64,000 nucleotides of DNA from JBECKW01 sp040235505 (lineage in GTDB: Bacteria; Desulfobacterota; Desulfobacteria; Desulfobacterales; JAFDDL01), in the NCBI GenBank assembly GCA_040235505.1, contig JBECKW010000017.1, positions 62,001-126,000 of the forward strand. The letters are read 5' to 3'. Below are positions 55,605 through 63,574 of the stretch, in pieces; positions within the stretch are counted from its first letter, which is position 1; every line of letters begins with the position of its first letter. The translations under genes and the position numbers were made by a program. The notes below the pieces were generated by a model. It worked only from the letters and a program-made list of their open reading frames with translations, had not been told where the DNA came from and made no database searches.

Positions 55605-56251
55605 TTTTTGGCTGAGATTCCCTCGCTGGCGGAAATAAATAGTTTTACAAATTCATGGTTACGAATCATGGAAGGCAGATTTTCGGGGGACACAGGATCT
55701 TCGTCGATGGTTGCGGTTTTGATGTTAGGGAGCAGTTCGGGGCGTTTTATCAAGAAATCAGACAGCGAAGAAGACGCGATAACCGCTCCCAGGGAGAGCA
55801 GAACTTCTCCTTTTTCGCGTGCAATGCGATTGAAAAGTTTCAGGGTAACCGTCAGCGAACCTTGAGTTTTATAATTCGAAGCAGAGGCAGCGGTGGAGGA
55901 GCGTAGAGCTGAATGGAGGCTGTTCTTTCTGAAAATTGCTCCGGCAAGTCCAGGCATGGCGGCGGACAGGGCGACGACCGGATGCCGACCGGAGAGGGGT
56001 GTTTGCAGGTCATCAATCGCGGTTCCGTCAAGGAAAATCGTTTGAACGCTTTCTGAGAGAAATTCTTCGGAAAAACCGGGGCAATCGCATAAAAATTTTC
56101 CAAGGGGAATATTGGCCAGAGTTTCAAACTCAATTCCGAATTGCAATATCGTTGTGAAAAACGATAAACTTTCTGCCGTTACCTTCAGCCTGAGTTCCGG
56201 ATACGGGCCGCTCGAACGGGCGTTTTGGGCTATTCGTTGTCGATTTTCCAT
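55601..56251 (-). CDS. Unrecognised protein of the AOR locus
   Basis: 216 residues opening MENRQRIAQNARS. No family was recognised. It contains VQTIFLDGTAIDDLQTPL, then HPVVALSAAMPGLAGAIF and a second half with LKLFNRIAREKGEVLLSLGAVI. The first block, with a buried strand and C-terminal Gly/Ala-rich turn, faintly recalls a beta-grasp fold, but this is weak. No signal peptide or membrane helix. It overlaps the xdhC-like gene tail by four bases in the opposite direction, and is divergent from AOR. Confidence 0.7.
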   Translation of the reverse strand: MENRQRIAQNARSSGPYPELRLKVTAESLSFFTTILQFGIEFETLANIPLGKFLCDCPGFSEEFLSESVQTIFLDGTAIDDLQTPLSGRHPVVALSAAMPGLAGAIFRKNSLHSALRSSTAASASNYKTQGSLTVTLKLFNRIAREKGEVLLSLGAVIASSSLSDFLIKRPELLPNIKTATIDEDPVSPENLPSMIRNHEFVKLFISASEGISAKN

Positions 56252-56309
56252 TACTGAAGTCTAAAACCAGTTTGGCCCCGGTGTAAACAAAAAACATTAC
56301 CGATTCTCA

Positions 56310-56371
56310 CGACAATTGACATTGTCGCACCAACTACGATATTCTTTTAAAATCCAGTTGAACAGCTGTTC
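56310..56371 (+). promoter_or_regulatory. AOR promoter with overlapping palindromic operators
   Basis: TTGACA (56316-56321), an 18-base spacer and TATTCT (56340-56345) form a promoter. The -35 lies inside a perfect inverted repeat CGACAAT-TGAC-ATTGTCG (56310-56327). Downstream, about where transcription would begin, is a perfect 12-base palindrome GAACAGCTGTTC (56360-56371). The leader would be about 110 bases with AAAGGAG before the AOR ATG. The repeats imply a dimeric repressor; which one is unknown. Confidence 0.5.
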
Positions 56372-56462
56372 TTAAAGCTCTTTCCCCTCTCCTCTTCGCA
56401 ACTTATCGATACGGGTTTCCGCTGAAACTCGGTGGCTCTATAAAACACAAAGGAGAATTAAG

Positions 56463-58193
56463 ATGACTGACAAAATCTTTCGTGTAAACATGTCCGACAT
56501 GAGCACCAAGGTCGAAGCTGTACCTGAGGCATGGCTGGGTCTTGGCGGTCGCGGTCTGACTTCCACCATCGTCGCTGCAGAGGTCAAACCCACCTGCCAT
56601 CCCCTGGGAAGCTACAACAAACTCGTGATAGCCCCTGGTCTGCTGTCCGGAACAGCTGCCGCCAACTCCGGGCGCCTTTCCTGCGGGGCAAAAAGCCCCC
56701 TGACCGGAACCATCAAGGAGGCCAACTCCGGAGGAACCTCTGCCATGATGCTGGCCAAGCTTGGCGTGAAAGCCCTGATTATCGAAGGGAAACCAGCTGA
56801 TGACAGCAAATGGTACTCTCTGCATATCGATGAAGACGGCGCCACCATCAAGGAAGAAACCGAAGCCGTCGGCATGGGAAATTTTGCCACAGTCCAGACC
56901 GTCAATCAGCGCCATGGCGACAAGGTCGGTGTTATCAGCATCGGTCCCGGCGGTGAAATGCGGATGTGCGCTGCCAACATCTCTGTCAAGGATCCGGACA
57001 GCCACATACGTTCCGTCGGCCGCGGCGGATTGGGAGCGGTGATGGGCTCGAAGGGAGTCAAATTCATCTCCATCGCGCCCACTGACAAAAAGGTTGAGAT
57101 TGCCGATCCCGACGCCTTCAAGGCCGCCAGTCGCGCCTTTGCAAAAGCACTCGTGGATAACCCCATCTCCAAAGCCCTGGCTCAGTATGGAACCAATGTT
57201 CTGACCAATATCATCAACGAGTCAGGCGGCCTGCCGACCCGGAACTTTACCAGGGGACAATTCGAAGGGCATGAAGCCGTCTCCGGCGAAACCATGCACG
57301 ACACCATTGTTGCCCGCGGCGGCAAACCGAAACACAACTGCCATCCAGGGTGTGTTATCCAATGTTCCCAGATCTATAACGACCTCAATGGCGGGTACAA
57401 AACTTCGGGATTTGAGTATGAGACCATCTGGGCGCTGGGTGCGGACTGCTGTATTGACAACCTGGATCATCTCGCCGAAGCCGACAGTCTGATGGACGAT
57501 ATCGGTCTTGATTCCATAGAGACCCCGGTGGCCTTTGGGGTGGCCATGGAAGCCGGTGTGCTCCAATTCGGCGACGGCATCGAACTTTGCCGCATCCTCA
57601 GGGAAGAGGTCGCCAAAGGCACGCCGTTGGGACGGATCATCGGAAACGGTGCCGCCTCTGTCGGCAAGGCCTACGGTATTACCCGGGTCCCGGTGGTCAA
57701 AGGCCAGGCCATCCCGGCGTACGATCCGCGTGCCATCAAGGGCATCGGCATTACCTATGCCACCTCCACCCAGGGGGCGGACCACACCATGGGATATACC
57801 ATTGCCACCAACATCCTCGGGGTGGGCGGCAAGTTGGACCCCTTGAGCAAGGAAGGCCAGGTGGAGCTATCCCGCAATCTTCAGATTGCCACTGCAGCCA
57901 TTGATTCCACAGGCATGTGCCTTTTTATCGCCTTCGCGGCCCTTGACGATGCCACCTGCCTGCCGGCCCTGATAGACATGATCAACGCCCGTTTCGGCCT
58001 TGCCCTGACGGCTGATGATGTAACCAGCCTTGGCAAGACTATTCTGAAAACCGAACATGGATTCAACGTGGCGGCCGGGTTCACCAATAAGGACGATCGG
58101 CTGCCGGAGTTCTTCGAAGAGGAACCGGTGGCGCCTCACAACGTTGTCTGGGATATCAGCGGCGAGGCCATTGATTCATTCTGGGATTTCTAA
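56463..58193 (+). CDS. Tungsten/molybdenum aldehyde:ferredoxin oxidoreductase (AOR family)
   Basis: 576 residues. N-terminal AOR domain with GLGGRGLTS and GVISIGPGGE, and pterin-binding patterns SVGRGGLGAVMGSKGVK and YATSTQGADHTMGY. The [4Fe-4S] ligands appear as CHPGCVIQC (Cys 293, 297, 301) with a distal Cys 499 in LDDATC. The spacing CxxxCxxxC differs from the CxxCxxxC of Pyrococcus AOR. These enzymes oxidise aldehydes to acids with ferredoxin; metal and substrate cannot be decided here. Length is slightly short compared with 600-620. It is followed by a MoaD-like gene 14 bases later. Confidence 0.93.
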   Translation: MTDKIFRVNMSDMSTKVEAVPEAWLGLGGRGLTSTIVAAEVKPTCHPLGSYNKLVIAPGLLSGTAAANSGRLSCGAKSPLTGTIKEANSGGTSAMMLAKLGVKALIIEGKPADDSKWYSLHIDEDGATIKEETEAVGMGNFATVQTVNQRHGDKVGVISIGPGGEMRMCAANISVKDPDSHIRSVGRGGLGAVMGSKGVKFISIAPTDKKVEIADPDAFKAASRAFAKALVDNPISKALAQYGTNVLTNIINESGGLPTRNFTRGQFEGHEAVSGETMHDTIVARGGKPKHNCHPGCVIQCSQIYNDLNGGYKTSGFEYETIWALGADCCIDNLDHLAEADSLMDDIGLDSIETPVAFGVAMEAGVLQFGDGIELCRILREEVAKGTPLGRIIGNGAASVGKAYGITRVPVVKGQAIPAYDPRAIKGIGITYATSTQGADHTMGYTIATNILGVGGKLDPLSKEGQVELSRNLQIATAAIDSTGMCLFIAFAALDDATCLPALIDMINARFGLALTADDVTSLGKTILKTEHGFNVAAGFTNKDDRLPEFFEEEPVAPHNVVWDISGEAIDSFWDF

Positions 58194-58207
58194 TACAAGA
58201 AAATCCC

Positions 58208-58432
58208 ATGCAGCTCACGGTCAAACTTTTCGCTTACTTCCGGGACAACCGGTTCAAACGTCAGGTCTTGGAGTTTTCTGATGGCGCCACGGTGGAAGAT
58301 ATCATCCGTTCCCTTGATATCGATATTAAAGAGGTCGGCGTGATCATGATCAACTCACGTCACTGCACTCTGGGGCAGATTCCCGAAGAAGGCGATCAAC
58401 TGGCTATCTTTCCGGCCATCGGCGGGGGATAA
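58208..58432 (+). CDS. MoaD/ThiS-family small sulfur carrier
   Basis: 74 residues: a beta-grasp protein with QLTVKLFAYFRDN start and the C-terminal Gly-Gly (FPAIGGG) needed for adenylation and thiocarboxylation. In molybdopterin synthesis MoaD delivers sulfur to the pterin dithiolene. Its place directly after AOR suggests a dedicated copy for making or maturing the AOR cofactor. Confidence 0.9.
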   Translation: MQLTVKLFAYFRDNRFKRQVLEFSDGATVEDIIRSLDIDIKEVGVIMINSRHCTLGQIPEEGDQLAIFPAIGGG

Positions 58433-58577
58433 TGACCCCGCCGATGGGTCCCGGATTTATCCAACCGATTTAAATATCCTATGTGCGCCCGGGACATCTT
58501 TGGTCGTTTTGGGTCGGAATCGGCCATACTGCATATCGTTTTTTCTTTGCTTCTGTGTGCCCTCCGGTACAGACGGC

Positions 58578-59261
58578 TTAGGAATTGATGGTAAATTCAG
58601 AATGTTTCAGGTCGATATGCAGCCAGGAATTGTCAAGATCCGAGGAAATCCCGAGGAGCCGCTTCAGGGCTTCCCCGACCTGCAGACTGGCCACCAGGGC
58701 CACCGTACAGGCAAGTACGGGAGGGGCGGCTTTCGGCTCGGGTGCAGTATGTTGTGGATAGAGACGGCTAATGAGATCCCCTTCCGGGGGCTGCACCCCG
58801 ACCTGGCCGCACCAGCCGCTTACGGCACCATGCACAAGGGGAAGGCCGTCCTGCTTGCAGCGTCTGGAAAGATCTCGACGGGCCTGGATATTGTCCAGAC
58901 AATCGAGCACCACATCGACGGCAAAAGCGTCCCCTTGCAGGGGGGATCGGAAATCAACGGGAAGTGGAACCACCCGGGTATAGGGATGGATGACGGCAGA
59001 CCGCCGGGCCGCCACCTCGGCCTTGTTGCGGCCCAGGGTTTTGCTGCTGGCATTGAGCTGGCGGTTACAGTTGCTTAATGAGAAAACATCCGGGTCAAAA
59101 CAATGGATACATCCGACACCCAGACGGACCAGCTGTTCAATGACATGGCCGCCCAGGCCGCCACAACCGATCACGGCCACTTTTTTTTCCTGCAGCGACC
59201 GCTGCTGTTCAAGGGAGATGGCCCCGAGATTGCGGGAGAAGAGTTCTTTAAATTCCGGCAT
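58578..59261 (-). CDS. HesA/MoeB/ThiF-family E1-like adenylyltransferase
   Basis: 227 residues. The E1-like fold is clear: VAVIGCGGLGGHVIEQLVRLGVG (ATP loop), DVFSLSNCNRQLNAS (Arg finger) and DVVLDCLDN. The zinc-binding CxxC pairs of E. coli MoeB are missing, as in HesA-like members. It would activate the nearby MoaD-like carrier's C-terminus. It is on the opposite strand, divergent from the membrane protein gene. Confidence 0.88.
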   Translation of the reverse strand: MPEFKELFSRNLGAISLEQQRSLQEKKVAVIGCGGLGGHVIEQLVRLGVGCIHCFDPDVFSLSNCNRQLNASSKTLGRNKAEVAARRSAVIHPYTRVVPLPVDFRSPLQGDAFAVDVVLDCLDNIQARRDLSRRCKQDGLPLVHGAVSGWCGQVGVQPPEGDLISRLYPQHTAPEPKAAPPVLACTVALVASLQVGEALKRLLGISSDLDNSWLHIDLKHSEFTINS

Positions 59262-59292
59262 CGGCGATCTCCGGCTTTGATGCGAGGTTACA

Positions 59293-59814
59293 ATGGATTC
59301 TTTTAAGCAGGATACCGTCGGCCATAGCCGCTGTCAATCCGAAAGCACGGAGAAAACAGGAGGCCGGGGGGGTCGAACCGGCAGCTCTGCCAGTGACGCA
59401 GGCGTTATAAAAAAGCAGAAAATAAACCGACAGCTTCGTCCCATATCAAACGGCATGCAATGGCTGAACATCTGTACCCGAACACTCCACATTGCCGTGG
59501 CCGGCACCGTGTTTGGCGGCGTCATGTTGCAGGCCCATCATGATCGCCTGGCTGCATGGCACTACCTGACCATTGCCAGCGGCGGGATCCTGTTGTTTCT
59601 TGAATGGTGGCATGATCCCAACTGGCCTCACCGTGGTAAGGGCCTTCTGGTTCATCTGCATATCCTGATGGGTCTACTCGTCCATATTGCCCCGGGCCTG
59701 GCGATTTTCTTGCTTTGGGGGGTTGTGATCAGCGGCGGCATCGGCAGCCACATGCCCCGCCGATACCGGCACTGGTCCATCCTGCACGGTGCAGAACAAA
59801 GGGATAAGAATTAA
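59293..59814 (+). CDS. His-rich four-helix membrane protein of unknown family
   Basis: 173 residues. A GAGG ribosome site precedes the ATG. The first 50 residues are polar and low-complexity. Four membrane segments follow (LHIAVAGTVFGGVMLQ, YLTIASGGILLFLEWW, LLVHLHILMGLLVHIA, LAIFLLWGVVISGGIG), with many histidines in or near them (AHHDR, WWHDPNWPH, VHLHILM, LVHIAP, SHMPRRYRHW). The arrangement recalls haem b-binding four-helix proteins, but no family was recognised. Its place beside the AOR genes hints at electron transfer to the membrane. Confidence 0.65.
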   Translation: MDSFKQDTVGHSRCQSESTEKTGGRGGRTGSSASDAGVIKKQKINRQLRPISNGMQWLNICTRTLHIAVAGTVFGGVMLQAHHDRLAAWHYLTIASGGILLFLEWWHDPNWPHRGKGLLVHLHILMGLLVHIAPGLAIFLLWGVVISGGIGSHMPRRYRHWSILHGAEQRDKN

Positions 59815-59860
59815 TGTTTCAGGAGAGCCCGTATTAAAACCATATTCAATACGAATAGGC

Positions 59861-60277
59861 CTATTCGTAAACGATTTTCCCCCTGGAGGCTTTCAACCGT
59901 CCCCGTCTTACCTTGCTTTCAATCCGTTTTTTCTGGGACGCTTGGGTGGGTCTCGTAGCCTTTCGTTTTCTGGGAACGCGGCAGGTTTTTGCAATAAGCG
60001 CCTGCAATCGATCGAGGGCATCTTCCCGGTTTTTTTCCTGGCTGCGGTACCTTTGGGCCTTGATAACGATGAGGCCGTCCTTTGAGATCCGGTAATCGCT
60101 AAGCGCCAGAAGCCGCTGCTTGGTGGTGTCCGGAAGGGACGATGCCTTGATGTCGAAGCGCAGGTGGACGGCGGTGGCAACCTTGTTGACATTCTGACCC
60201 CCCGCTCCCTGGGCACGAATGGCGTGGATCTCAATCTCAGAAAGGGGGATGGAGATGTTTTTGGATATTGAAAGCAT
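59861..60277 (-). CDS. arfB: Alternative ribosome-rescue factor ArfB (YaeJ type)
   Basis: 138 residues. The GGQ motif in RAQGAGGQNVNKVATAVHL is the peptidyl-tRNA hydrolysing loop of class I release factors; the C-terminal Lys/Arg-rich tail (KRKATRPTQASQKKRIESKVRRGR) replaces the codon-recognition domains and enters the empty mRNA channel of stalled ribosomes. Length matches E. coli ArfB (140). Confidence 0.95.
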   Translation of the reverse strand: MLSISKNISIPLSEIEIHAIRAQGAGGQNVNKVATAVHLRFDIKASSLPDTTKQRLLALSDYRISKDGLIVIKAQRYRSQEKNREDALDRLQALIAKTCRVPRKRKATRPTQASQKKRIESKVRRGRLKASRGKIVYE

Positions 60278-60324
60278 TATTCTACCGGTCGGGGCTTTCG
60301 GTATAAATCAACGCTGAATGAGGT

Positions 60325-60723
60325 CTATTTCGAGCCGGGGTCGAGGGGTTTCCAGTTTACTTCCACAACAAAGGACTGAACAACGTCGAACAAGTCGTTA
60401 ATATCAAACGGCTTTGCAATGAATGCATCCGCTCCGCACTCCCGAGCGGCGTTTTCATGGGCAGGCTTGCTGCCCATGAGGATGCATATTTTTTTCGGAT
60501 ATTCACTTTTAACCCGCTTTAAAAGCTCCAACCCGTCCATTTGCGGCATGTCCACATCGGAAACGATGATATCCGCGCTTTCCGGATCCTTGATGTAGGA
60601 CCAGGCATCGATACCGTTTCCAAACGACTTGACTTCCCTGTTGACACTATAGGCAAGAACGTCCACCGCAAAATCCCGTGTCAATTGATCGTCATCGACC
60701 ACCGCAATTTTAACATGGGGTAT
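60325..60723 (-). CDS. Single-domain response regulator receiver, non-ATG start
   Basis: About 132 residues. The CheY-like fold shows an acidic pair DDD, the phospho-acceptor in IIVSDVDMPQMDG and Lys in FIAKPF; the conserved Thr after strand 4 appears as Met (CILMGS). The nearest standard start (GTG 60702) would cut off strand 1. The upstream frame reads PHVKIAVVDDDQ from ATA 60723 (or ATT 60726), with a GAGGTGA ribosome site at 60736-60730, so a non-canonical start is likely. It follows the 141-residue gene below with a stop 9-12 bases earlier. No histidine kinase is nearby. Confidence 0.8.
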   Translation of the reverse strand: MPHVKIAVVDDDQLTRDFAVDVLAYSVNREVKSFGNGIDAWSYIKDPESADIIVSDVDMPQMDGLELLKRVKSEYPKKICILMGSKPAHENAARECGADAFIAKPFDINDLFDVVQSFVVEVNWKPLDPGSK

Positions 60724-60734
60724 AATAGGTCACC

Positions 60735-61160
60735 TCACGCGACTTTCAAAAAACTTTTTTCCCAAAGCTGCCGGTTGAACCGAATGGCATCGCAAATGCA
60801 ATTCAGATTGTCTTCCATGGCCTTCAGACGATGGAACCCCATGGGGTGATCTTCCGCCACGGCTTTTGCCATCACGGCCAGAAGCTTCACCCGCTGGAAA
60901 AAAATATGATTATAGGTCGAGTCGTCCTTCATCTCGTGGTTGCTTCGGAAATTCGGGCTCCTGCCATGCCCGTCGACGATTTCCCTTGCGATCCGGTTGG
61001 TGTTTTGAACAATCGCTTTTTTTCGGACATCCCCCAGGGGGTATTGTTTTAAATAGGCCAGGGACATGATGATGAGAAGTTTCAACCGGGATATGAACAC
61101 GTCTTCACTTCTCAATTCGCGCATATCCGCTGCAGGGGCACCCAGTCGAAGCATAATCAT
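60735..61160 (-). CDS. Helical protein with an internal tandem duplication, coupled to the receiver
   Basis: 141 residues, all helical. Two copies of a ~40-residue unit are visible: FISRLKLLIIMSLAYLK-QYPLGDVRKKAIVQNTNRIAREI and FFQRVKLLAVMAKAVAE-DHPMGFHRLKAMEDNLNCICDAI, sharing F-x-x-R-x-K-L-L, P-x-G-x-x-R and N-x-x-I. No known family was recognised. The stop and the receiver's ribosome site coincide, so the two are co-translated. It could be an output partner or phosphotransfer-like helical bundle, but no HPt His motif is evident. Confidence 0.75.
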   Translation of the reverse strand: MIMLRLGAPAADMRELRSEDVFISRLKLLIIMSLAYLKQYPLGDVRKKAIVQNTNRIAREIVDGHGRSPNFRSNHEMKDDSTYNHIFFQRVKLLAVMAKAVAEDHPMGFHRLKAMEDNLNCICDAIRFNRQLWEKSFLKVA

Positions 61161-61295
61161 CCCGGTTTGTGAATAAAATGGGTTTTCAGGAACAGGAACG
61201 CATGATGATGCTATTTTTAGACCATATTGCCGGTGAGGTCAAGGCATTCCTTCGATCTAACAGGGAGATCGCATGTAACCCGTCATGCTGTTTTT

Positions 61296-61368
61296 CGGGG
61301 TCGCTATCGGTATCGGTATCGCTGTCGAGCCTTTTTCGATCCCGATCCCGATAGCGATAGCGACCCCG
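61296..61368. repeat. Long inverted repeat made of TATCGG/TATCGC-type hexamers
   Basis: Arm 1 (from 61296) reads CGGGGTCGCTATCGG then further TATCGG/TATCGC units; arm 2 (ending 61368) contains the complementary CGATCCCGATAGCGATAGC and CGACCCCG. The loop is CCTTTTT. It lies in the gap before the parvulin fusion gene. It looks like a hexamer-based intergenic element, possibly dispersed or acting as terminator. Confidence 0.65.
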
Positions 61369-61516
61369 ATTACATCGTCGCATCATAAGTGCGATTGCCC
61401 GGGGCCATTTCGCCCAAAGGCTTGCTTGCCGGAACCCGGACGTTTATGCTATCCGTCCATAGAGGCCCATCTCAGGGCATTTATTTATCTGAAAAGGCAA
61501 AAAAGGACACCTCAAA

Positions 61517-63016
61517 ATGGAGCTCGAAAATATTGTGGAGCGCACCGGTAAACCTTTTTTTATAAGGAAACCCCGCCACTTTGCGTTTTTTGTGGCGATA
61601 GCAGCAGTTATAATCCTCATCTCCGCTTCCGGTTGCCGATCGATACCGAACGCTTCCAACAGGAGTCCGATTTCGGAAGCCCGGGAGGACACATCGCGTA
61701 TTGTCGCCCGGATCAACGGTGAGCCGCTGACGTATGACGCCCTGAAGAGACAATATGACCTGTATGTTACGATGATGGGGCAGTCCGCAGAAGATTATGA
61801 GGGAGGTTCCCTTGAGGCGTACTTAGACCGGTATATTCTTGAGATGCTCCTGCTCCAGGAGGCGCGCCGTGAGAATATCCGCTTAACCCCCAATGAGATG
61901 GCGGCTGAAAAGGAAAGCTATCTGAAGCAGATGAATCTTACACAAGAGGCGCTTTCAGACAAACTGAGCCGGGCTCATCTCACCATGGCCGATGCAGAGC
62001 GCTTCCTTGAAAACAATTGGATAATCGATCAATGGAGCCGGAAAAAATTTAAGGACATCTCGGTTTCCGATGAGGAAGTCCGGGCGTTTTATGACAGCAA
62101 CCCGAAGTATTTCCAACTACCGGAAAGTATTTCGTTGAGCAGGATTCTCATATGTCATGAGGAAACTCCGTCGTGCAAAAGCGGCCTCACAAAACAGGCG
62201 GCAAAAGCGCTTGCCGAACGTGTCCGGAAGATGGCCACACCGGAAAACTTTGCGGCGCTGGCCAGGCAGTATTCAACAGACGAGACCGCTTCCAAGGGCG
62301 GCAGACTCGGCACCTTTTTTAAGGGAGTCTATGGTTCCAATTTTGAAGAGGGCGTGTTTTCCATGGACATAGGGGAGATTTCGGAAGTGGAAGACACGCC
62401 CTCCGGGTTTCGTATCCTTCTGGTCACGGACAAACAGAAGGCCGGTGTCACGCCTTTTGAAACCGTCCAGGACGCTATCCGGGAAAATTTAAAAACATCG
62501 CACCTTCAGTCGGCGATCCTAAACTACTCGCTTAAATTAAAAGATGCGGCAAAGATCCAGACGTTCGCCTTCAACGAAAAGGCGGTGGCATCCGGAAGCC
62601 CGTTTCAAACGTTCAGCAAGACCGATTATGGCCGATGCACGGATGATAAGGGCCTCCCCGTGATTATCATGTACTCGGTTTCCTCTTGCCCTCATTGCCA
62701 GTGGGTGGGCGGGGTGTTTGATGCCGTTGTTCAGGAATACGTGGACAAGGGGCTTATCGAGGCGCACCATTACGATATGGAAACCGAGGACGATCTTTTA
62801 ACCCAAACGGTCGAAACGAAAATTCCGGAGAAATACATGGCAATCGGCAAACGGGGTGACCCTAAAGGAAGCCTGCCCTATTTCAATTTCGGTTGCCAAT
62901 ACGAGCGGATCGGCACGGGGTATGAAGCGCAGGATGACCTTAATGCCGAAGCCGATGAAATGCGCCGGGTGATCGAGGCGCTGGTGCATCCAAAAAAAAC
63001 GGAAGAGGTCAAATGA
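61517..63016 (+). CDS. Lipoprotein parvulin PPIase fused to a CPHC thioredoxin-like domain
   Basis: 499 residues. AAGGA lies 9 bases before the ATG. A signal with lipobox ISASGC puts the mature Cys at 40. Residues about 60-190 resemble the SurA N-domain (INGEPLTYDALKRQY). The parvulin domain (about 195-310) runs from ISLSRILI to GFRILLVTDKQ, with SKGGRLGTF. From about 380 is a thioredoxin-like domain with CPHC (391-394) and the GSLPYF cis-Pro loop. The fusion would catalyse both prolyl isomerisation and thiol chemistry at the inner or outer membrane face. The next gene starts inside its stop codon region. Confidence 0.88.
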   Translation: MELENIVERTGKPFFIRKPRHFAFFVAIAAVIILISASGCRSIPNASNRSPISEAREDTSRIVARINGEPLTYDALKRQYDLYVTMMGQSAEDYEGGSLEAYLDRYILEMLLLQEARRENIRLTPNEMAAEKESYLKQMNLTQEALSDKLSRAHLTMADAERFLENNWIIDQWSRKKFKDISVSDEEVRAFYDSNPKYFQLPESISLSRILICHEETPSCKSGLTKQAAKALAERVRKMATPENFAALARQYSTDETASKGGRLGTFFKGVYGSNFEEGVFSMDIGEISEVEDTPSGFRILLVTDKQKAGVTPFETVQDAIRENLKTSHLQSAILNYSLKLKDAAKIQTFAFNEKAVASGSPFQTFSKTDYGRCTDDKGLPVIIMYSVSSCPHCQWVGGVFDAVVQEYVDKGLIEAHHYDMETEDDLLTQTVETKIPEKYMAIGKRGDPKGSLPYFNFGCQYERIGTGYEAQDDLNAEADEMRRVIEALVHPKKTEEVK

Positions 63017-63474
63017 ACATTCAACCCATTGGTAAGATATACACGCCCTTTTCAGAAAAAAAAGACTGTCCGATTCAGCCCCCTTATGCGTCCGACGCCG
63101 AAGGCCGGGTGGAACTTTTCCCGGAGTATGAACCAGGGCTGAAGGATATCACCGGATTTTCCCATATTCACCTGATTTATTTGTTCGATCGCGCCGGCGA
63201 GATTCAAATGGTCCGACCCCCATTTCTCGATGACACGCCCCATGGCATCTATGCCTCCCGTCATCCCTGCCGGCCCAACGGAATCGGGCTTTCAATCGTG
63301 AAACTTCTCGCGTGTGAGGGTAGATTTCTCACCGTATCCGGGGTGGATATGCTCGACGGCACCCCGCTGGTGGATATCAAACCCTATATTCCGAAATTCG
63401 ATGCCTTTCCCTCAGCTTCCGAAGGCTGGACCGCCGGCAGGCAGTTCATGGAAAAGCCCGCCGGAAGGGAATAA
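63013..63474 (+). CDS. trmO: tRNA (N6-threonylcarbamoyladenosine37-N6)-methyltransferase TrmO
   Basis: 153 residues. The TsaA/YaeB signature SRHPCRPNGIGLSIVKLL and VDMLDGTPLVDIKPYIP are present, with HLIYLFDRAG. TrmO methylates t6A37 in certain tRNAs using S-adenosylmethionine. It overlaps the preceding gene by an ATGA. Only the single TrmO core domain is present, without the ~80-residue C-terminal extension of E. coli. Confidence 0.92.
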   Translation: MNIQPIGKIYTPFSEKKDCPIQPPYASDAEGRVELFPEYEPGLKDITGFSHIHLIYLFDRAGEIQMVRPPFLDDTPHGIYASRHPCRPNGIGLSIVKLLACEGRFLTVSGVDMLDGTPLVDIKPYIPKFDAFPSASEGWTAGRQFMEKPAGRE

Positions 63475-63529
63475 TTCCTTGTCCCATATTCCAAGACCTT
63501 GATACCACACGGTTTTGGGGGGAAATCGC

Positions 63530-63558
63530 TTGACACTGATGCCTTGATTTGCGATATT
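63530..63558 (+). promoter_or_regulatory. Promoter of pta
   Basis: TTGACA (63530-63535), a 17-base spacer and GATATT (63553-63558; four of six -10 matches). The leader is about 50 bases. Confidence 0.6.
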
Positions 63559-63574
63559 CATCACTTTAAATGAC

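Noticed and set aside
56360..56371. A LexA box regulating AOR
   Set aside because: The 12-base palindrome matches the Gram-positive LexA core, but deltaproteobacterial LexA sites differ and SOS control of AOR has no rationale; kept only as an unassigned palindrome.
61296..61368. A CRISPR array
   Set aside because: Short hexamer units in a hairpin, with no 25-40 base direct repeats and unique spacers; no cas genes in the window.
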